Source of the DNA: Olivibacter domesticus
GTDB lineage: Bacteria > Bacteroidota > Bacteroidia > Sphingobacteriales > Sphingobacteriaceae
Direction of reading: 5' to 3'
DNA: 64,000 bases
Assembly (NCBI RefSeq): GCF_900109575.1
Contig: NZ_FOAF01000001.1
Coordinates: 1,521,662 to 1,585,661 of the forward strand
Of the stretch, positions 61,293 through 64,000 are shown piece by piece (within the stretch, counting starts at the first letter, position 1; every line of letters starts with the position of its first letter). Both the position numbers and the translations under genes were made by a program. Under the pieces are notes generated by a model. It was not told where the DNA came from. It made no database searches and worked only from the letters and a program-made list of their open reading frames with translations.

Positions 61293-61487
61293 TCAGAGAA
61301 CCAGCGAAGCTAGCTTCTTCAATGTGTCAGGTCTTCGTTCTTTTGTATGCTGTATATCGTCTGGAAGCTCCTCGCTCCTAACAATATCCAATCCAAGTAC
61401 CTCGCGGACAATGACCGGCAAGGTCAACTCCAGATTCTCCTTGATAATCTTATCATACTGATTCGCTTGTTGTTTACTTTGGCTCAT
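61293..61487 (-). pseudogene. N-terminal fragment of another Rpn/PDDEXK transposase-like gene
   Basis: 64 codons: NQYDKIIKENLELTLPVIV and SEELPDDIQHTKERRPDTLKK. This is the conserved start of a Bacteroidota/cyanobacterial PDDEXK nuclease group, cut off just before the catalytic strands. Its promoter remains intact (61506-61536). Confidence 0.8.
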
Positions 61488-61810
61488 TCAGATTTAGGTA
61501 TGATGCAAAGATATAAAATCTAATATTTTTAGCAAAATAATATTGCATTTTTTCGCTTTGAAGAAGCTAAAAAGAGTTTGATCAGAAGATTGATTTAATT
61601 AAATTAATACAAAAAGAGCAAAAATATTTTCAAAAAAGAGAATACTATTTTTTGGGTAAACAAATTAATATGAAAGTGCTAGCGTCTCTCTTTAAATAAG
61701 CATAATTGTTCCGAAATTAACACCTCAACAGGAACACTATACTCATATTTGTGTACATGACTGCTTTTCAGTAAATTGCTTTTTTCGATCTACTGTTAAA
61801 CCGCTTTTCT
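61488..61810. other. AT-rich intergenic region between divergent genes
   Basis: No gene in 323 bases. Apart from the promoter at 61506-61536, only AT-rich tracts are seen. AATATTTTTAGCAAAA recurs upstream of the intact Rpn gene near 59473-59490. Confidence 0.6.
61506..61536 (-). promoter_or_regulatory. Perfect Bacteroidota promoter upstream of the Rpn remnant
   Basis: On the minus strand: TTTG (61536-61533), 19-base spacer, TATCTTTG (61513-61506), an exact match to TTTG-N19-TAnnTTTG. It now drives only a truncated gene. Confidence 0.7.
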
Positions 61811-62746
61811 ATGGCACAGCTAGACAAATTATATACCGACATATCAAAACCTTATCGCGACCAGAGCCTCACGGATAGACCTGGAGAAAAATGGAAACCG
61901 GTACCTGGTTTCGAACATTATTTTGCCGTTTCAAATTATGGAAGAGTTAAAAGACTCCGGCGTTATTCGTTCGATAGTATCGGAAGGAAATTCACTACTG
62001 CCGAAAAAATTATACTTCCTTCAATCAATTACTGCGAAAACAAGCTGAAAAATGATTTTACGTACCGTTTTCAAATACAGGCACAGGTGGAGGGACGTTA
62101 TGTTTCCTTTCAAGTGCAACGGATGGTTTACTATTGTTTTGTAGAAGCTTATGACCTAACAGACAAAAATAATATAATCATTTCTATAAAAGATAACGGA
62201 TTGGACATACGGCCGAAATATCTGAAGAAGATAACACTGAGCGAGAAATCTAAACGTACGTATGAAACGGGCAGGCAGCAGCCTACCTTTCTTTATGATC
62301 CCTCCTATAAAGAGCGTGCAGTGAATGCGTCTAATGCCATACAGGCCAAGATGGTTTCCTGCTACGATCTGAAAGGCCAACTGGTAGAGACTTTTACAAG
62401 CATTTTAAAGGCACGCAAGAAAACCGGAATCTGGTATGATAACATTCGGTATGCCCTGCGGCACCCCTATCACTTGATGGGCGGCTTTTATTGGAGGCCG
62501 GGTGATGACTTAGTAATTGACCTTGCAGAAAAACCAGGCAAGGATTATCGAGAGACCAGAGGGAGTAGGATAACTAAATTCGATCTTGAGGGGAATCCAT
62601 TGGAAAGGTATTTAGCTATATCGGAGGCCGCAAAACTGAACAACATTAGTCACCGTAGCATTATGAAAAACGTGAACAACGAATCGGAGAATGCAGGTGG
62701 TTTTATTTGGCGACTGGGCCATCACTATAAAAAGCTTAAACTATAA
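61811..62746 (+). CDS. NUMOD4/NUMOD1 DNA-binding protein lacking an HNH core (paralogue 1)
   Basis: A 311-aa protein. The N-terminal NUMOD4 motif (GEKWKPVPGFEHYFAVSNYG, residues 25-44) is followed by a central region with MVYYCFVEAYDL, then two NUMOD1-like repeats (SCYDLKGQLVETFTSILKAR; KFDLEGNPLERYLAISEAAK), each ending in FxWR. Such modules are DNA-recognition parts of homing endonucleases. No HNH or GIY-YIG catalytic motif is visible, so it is probably a DNA-binding relic or regulator. It is the source type for fragments B and C. Confidence 0.82.
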   Translation: MAQLDKLYTDISKPYRDQSLTDRPGEKWKPVPGFEHYFAVSNYGRVKRLRRYSFDSIGRKFTTAEKIILPSINYCENKLKNDFTYRFQIQAQVEGRYVSFQVQRMVYYCFVEAYDLTDKNNIIISIKDNGLDIRPKYLKKITLSEKSKRTYETGRQQPTFLYDPSYKERAVNASNAIQAKMVSCYDLKGQLVETFTSILKARKKTGIWYDNIRYALRHPYHLMGGFYWRPGDDLVIDLAEKPGKDYRETRGSRITKFDLEGNPLERYLAISEAAKLNNISHRSIMKNVNNESENAGGFIWRLGHHYKKLKL

Positions 62747-62762
62747 TCAATAATGTAAATTT

Positions 62763-63557
62763 ATGAACAAGCAAAGAAAAGCGATTAACACAGCCACTCC
62801 AGCACATAGAGACAGGTCATTAAACGACAGACCCGGTGAGCAGTGGCTACCCATCCCCCACCTTGAAAAGTTCTTGCTTGTATCCAATCATGGCCGTGTA
62901 AAACGTCTCGAACGCTTATCTGTACGTTTCAATGGGGTTAAATGCGTGCTTAAAGAAATGATTATGCTTCCGGCTGTGAATAAAAGCTATAATAAATTCA
63001 GAGACGACTATATACATGCATTACAACTCGAAACGAAGATAGAGGGAAAATTCATTTCATTTCAGGTGCATCGCATGGTATACTACTGTTTCGTTGAACC
63101 CTTTGACCTAAACGATAAAGACATTGTCATCAAAATAGCTGATGGCGGACTAGATATTCGGCCGCAGATGCTTTTGCGATTAAATCAGAAGGGCAAAGCG
63201 CAGCGCATGTATGAAACAGGCAGGCAGAAAAGCCCTTTCAGCTTTGATGATTTTAAAAGTAAACTGGAAGAATCACCTAACGGAAACTTAGACCAGCCTG
63301 TATCACAATATGATCATAACGGCATATTACAACACACCTACAACAATATTACAGAAGCAACGGAGATCACTGGAATAAAAGTGAAGGAAATTCGCCATGC
63401 CGCTAAATGGCTGGTTTGTTTATCGAAAGGTTATTACTGGCGTTATGGGAAAGAACCCTCTGTTGACGTGGACCGGATAAGGCAGATTATGGCAATGGAT
63501 GAGGTAAAAGTACTCGCAGACGCTTATAGACATTTTACGGGGGAAGATATGGTGTGA
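62763..63557 (+). CDS. NUMOD4/NUMOD1 protein (paralogue 2)
   Basis: A 264-aa tandem paralogue, 16 bases after the first. NUMOD4 is seen as GEQWLPIPHLEKFLLVSNHG, the central MVYYCFVEPFDLNDKDI is conserved, and one NUMOD1-like unit follows (SQYDHNGILQHTYNNITEAT) with a final YYWRYG. A C-terminal helix (DEVKVLADAYRHFTGEDMV) is unique. No nuclease motif seen. The fragment at 44241-44348 derives from this type. Confidence 0.8.
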   Translation: MNKQRKAINTATPAHRDRSLNDRPGEQWLPIPHLEKFLLVSNHGRVKRLERLSVRFNGVKCVLKEMIMLPAVNKSYNKFRDDYIHALQLETKIEGKFISFQVHRMVYYCFVEPFDLNDKDIVIKIADGGLDIRPQMLLRLNQKGKAQRMYETGRQKSPFSFDDFKSKLEESPNGNLDQPVSQYDHNGILQHTYNNITEATEITGIKVKEIRHAAKWLVCLSKGYYWRYGKEPSVDVDRIRQIMAMDEVKVLADAYRHFTGEDMV

Positions 63558-63791
63558 ACCTAGCAGGATTTGAAAGGATTAGTGTTCCCCGTCGGCAAAT
63601 ACCATATTCACAACCCTGACAATACGAATTTTAGTTGCTGGTTGCGTAATTGAGCACTCTATAATATCTTATTTTTTTAACAAAATATTTCTGTTCCGAA
63701 TACGTATCGGAAAAGTATGCAACTGCTAAACCACAGTATTCGACATTTGAACAACAGCTTGACGGCTGTTTATAGACACATTGAAAGTCGG

Positions 63792-64000
63792 TTACAGATT
63801 ATCGATCTGATACTTAACGTTGGCATTTACAGGATAAATGCCCATCCATTCACCGGTTATTTTTACTTCTTTTCCCGACTCTTCACCGACCAGTAGAGCA
63901 GTATATGAAGACTTATATTTAATCATATTTACACTTAGATTTACATGTAATTTTTTGCTTGGTTCTACATAAATTGAATCGTTTAGATCCAAAGCCGTTG
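63792..64000 (-). CDS. Partial hypothetical protein (5' end outside window)
   Basis: The C-terminal 69 codons of a gene running in from the right edge. It shows beta-rich sequence (KLHVNLSVNMIKYKSSYTAL, EVKITGEWMGIYPVN) reminiscent of small secreted or lipocalin-like domains. No family can be named from this part. Confidence 0.5.
   Translation of the reverse strand, partial: TALDLNDSIYVEPSKKLHVNLSVNMIKYKSSYTALLVGEESGKEVKITGEWMGIYPVNANVKYQIDNL

Overview
The window comes from a Bacteroidota chromosome, most likely Sphingobacteriaceae (Pedobacter/Sphingobacterium/Olivibacter-like). The evidence is a SusC/SusD pair, a LytTR two-component system, DUF6266 and DUF5675-type genes, an AT-rich intergenic background, no Shine-Dalgarno usage, and promoters of the type TTTG-N19/20-TAnnTTTG. 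I cannot name the species.

Layout. 1-3.4 kb: the 3' end of a CheB/CheR-PAS type histidine kinase and a YcaQ-like DNA glycosylase. 3.5-7.6 kb: an accessory cassette on the minus strand (excisionase-like HTH, two DUF6266 proteins, a DUF5675 protein, two tiny membrane proteins) with dispersed repeats and an odd tRNA-Cys-like gene. 7.7-20.5 kb: a LytS/LytTR pair; an export/redox neighbourhood with small secreted proteins, an HTTM membrane protein, an AraC regulator, a MauE/DoxX protein and a DUF6520-like secreted protein; and a convergent TlpA-SusC-SusD operon. 20.5-32.3 kb: a very AT-rich accessory island with a nested-hairpin element, unknown genes, a membrane pentapeptide/ion-channel-like protein, three HEPN-like proteins in a row, a resolvase pseudogene, a caspase-like protease and a large HEPN protein. 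32.5-39.5 kb: a higher-GC mutasome locus, with a LexA-like S24 repressor divergent from imuA-imuB-dnaE2-alkB. 39.8-42.5 kb: a class I terpene synthase and unknown genes. 42.5-45.0 kb: a decayed second copy of the mutasome locus in which the repressor C-terminus and an intact alkB survive, but the centre is replaced by a frameshifted Rpn nuclease and a NUMOD fragment. 45.3-57.9 kb: a stress/redox region (two Crp-like, one AraC and one HxlR regulator, AhpD-like, GNAT, SDRs, two F420/NADP-reductase-like proteins, an MFS pump, a broken phosphotransferase). 58-64 kb: a gene graveyard of Rpn nucleases and NUMOD proteins with fragments of an SGNH hydrolase and a class A beta-lactamase, then two intact NUMOD4/NUMOD1 proteins.

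The strongest new regulatory signal is a 21-bp-spaced direct repeat (GGCAAA-N15-GGCAAA and variants). It lies exactly 25-26 bases upstream of a TTTG -7 element before four separate genes at 50-58 kb, next to an AraC regulator, and looks like an uncharacterised oxidoreductase/efflux regulon. The second notable structure is the relation between the two mutasome loci and the repeated NUMOD-hairpin-Rpn modules. These suggest repeated recombination at one shared junction.
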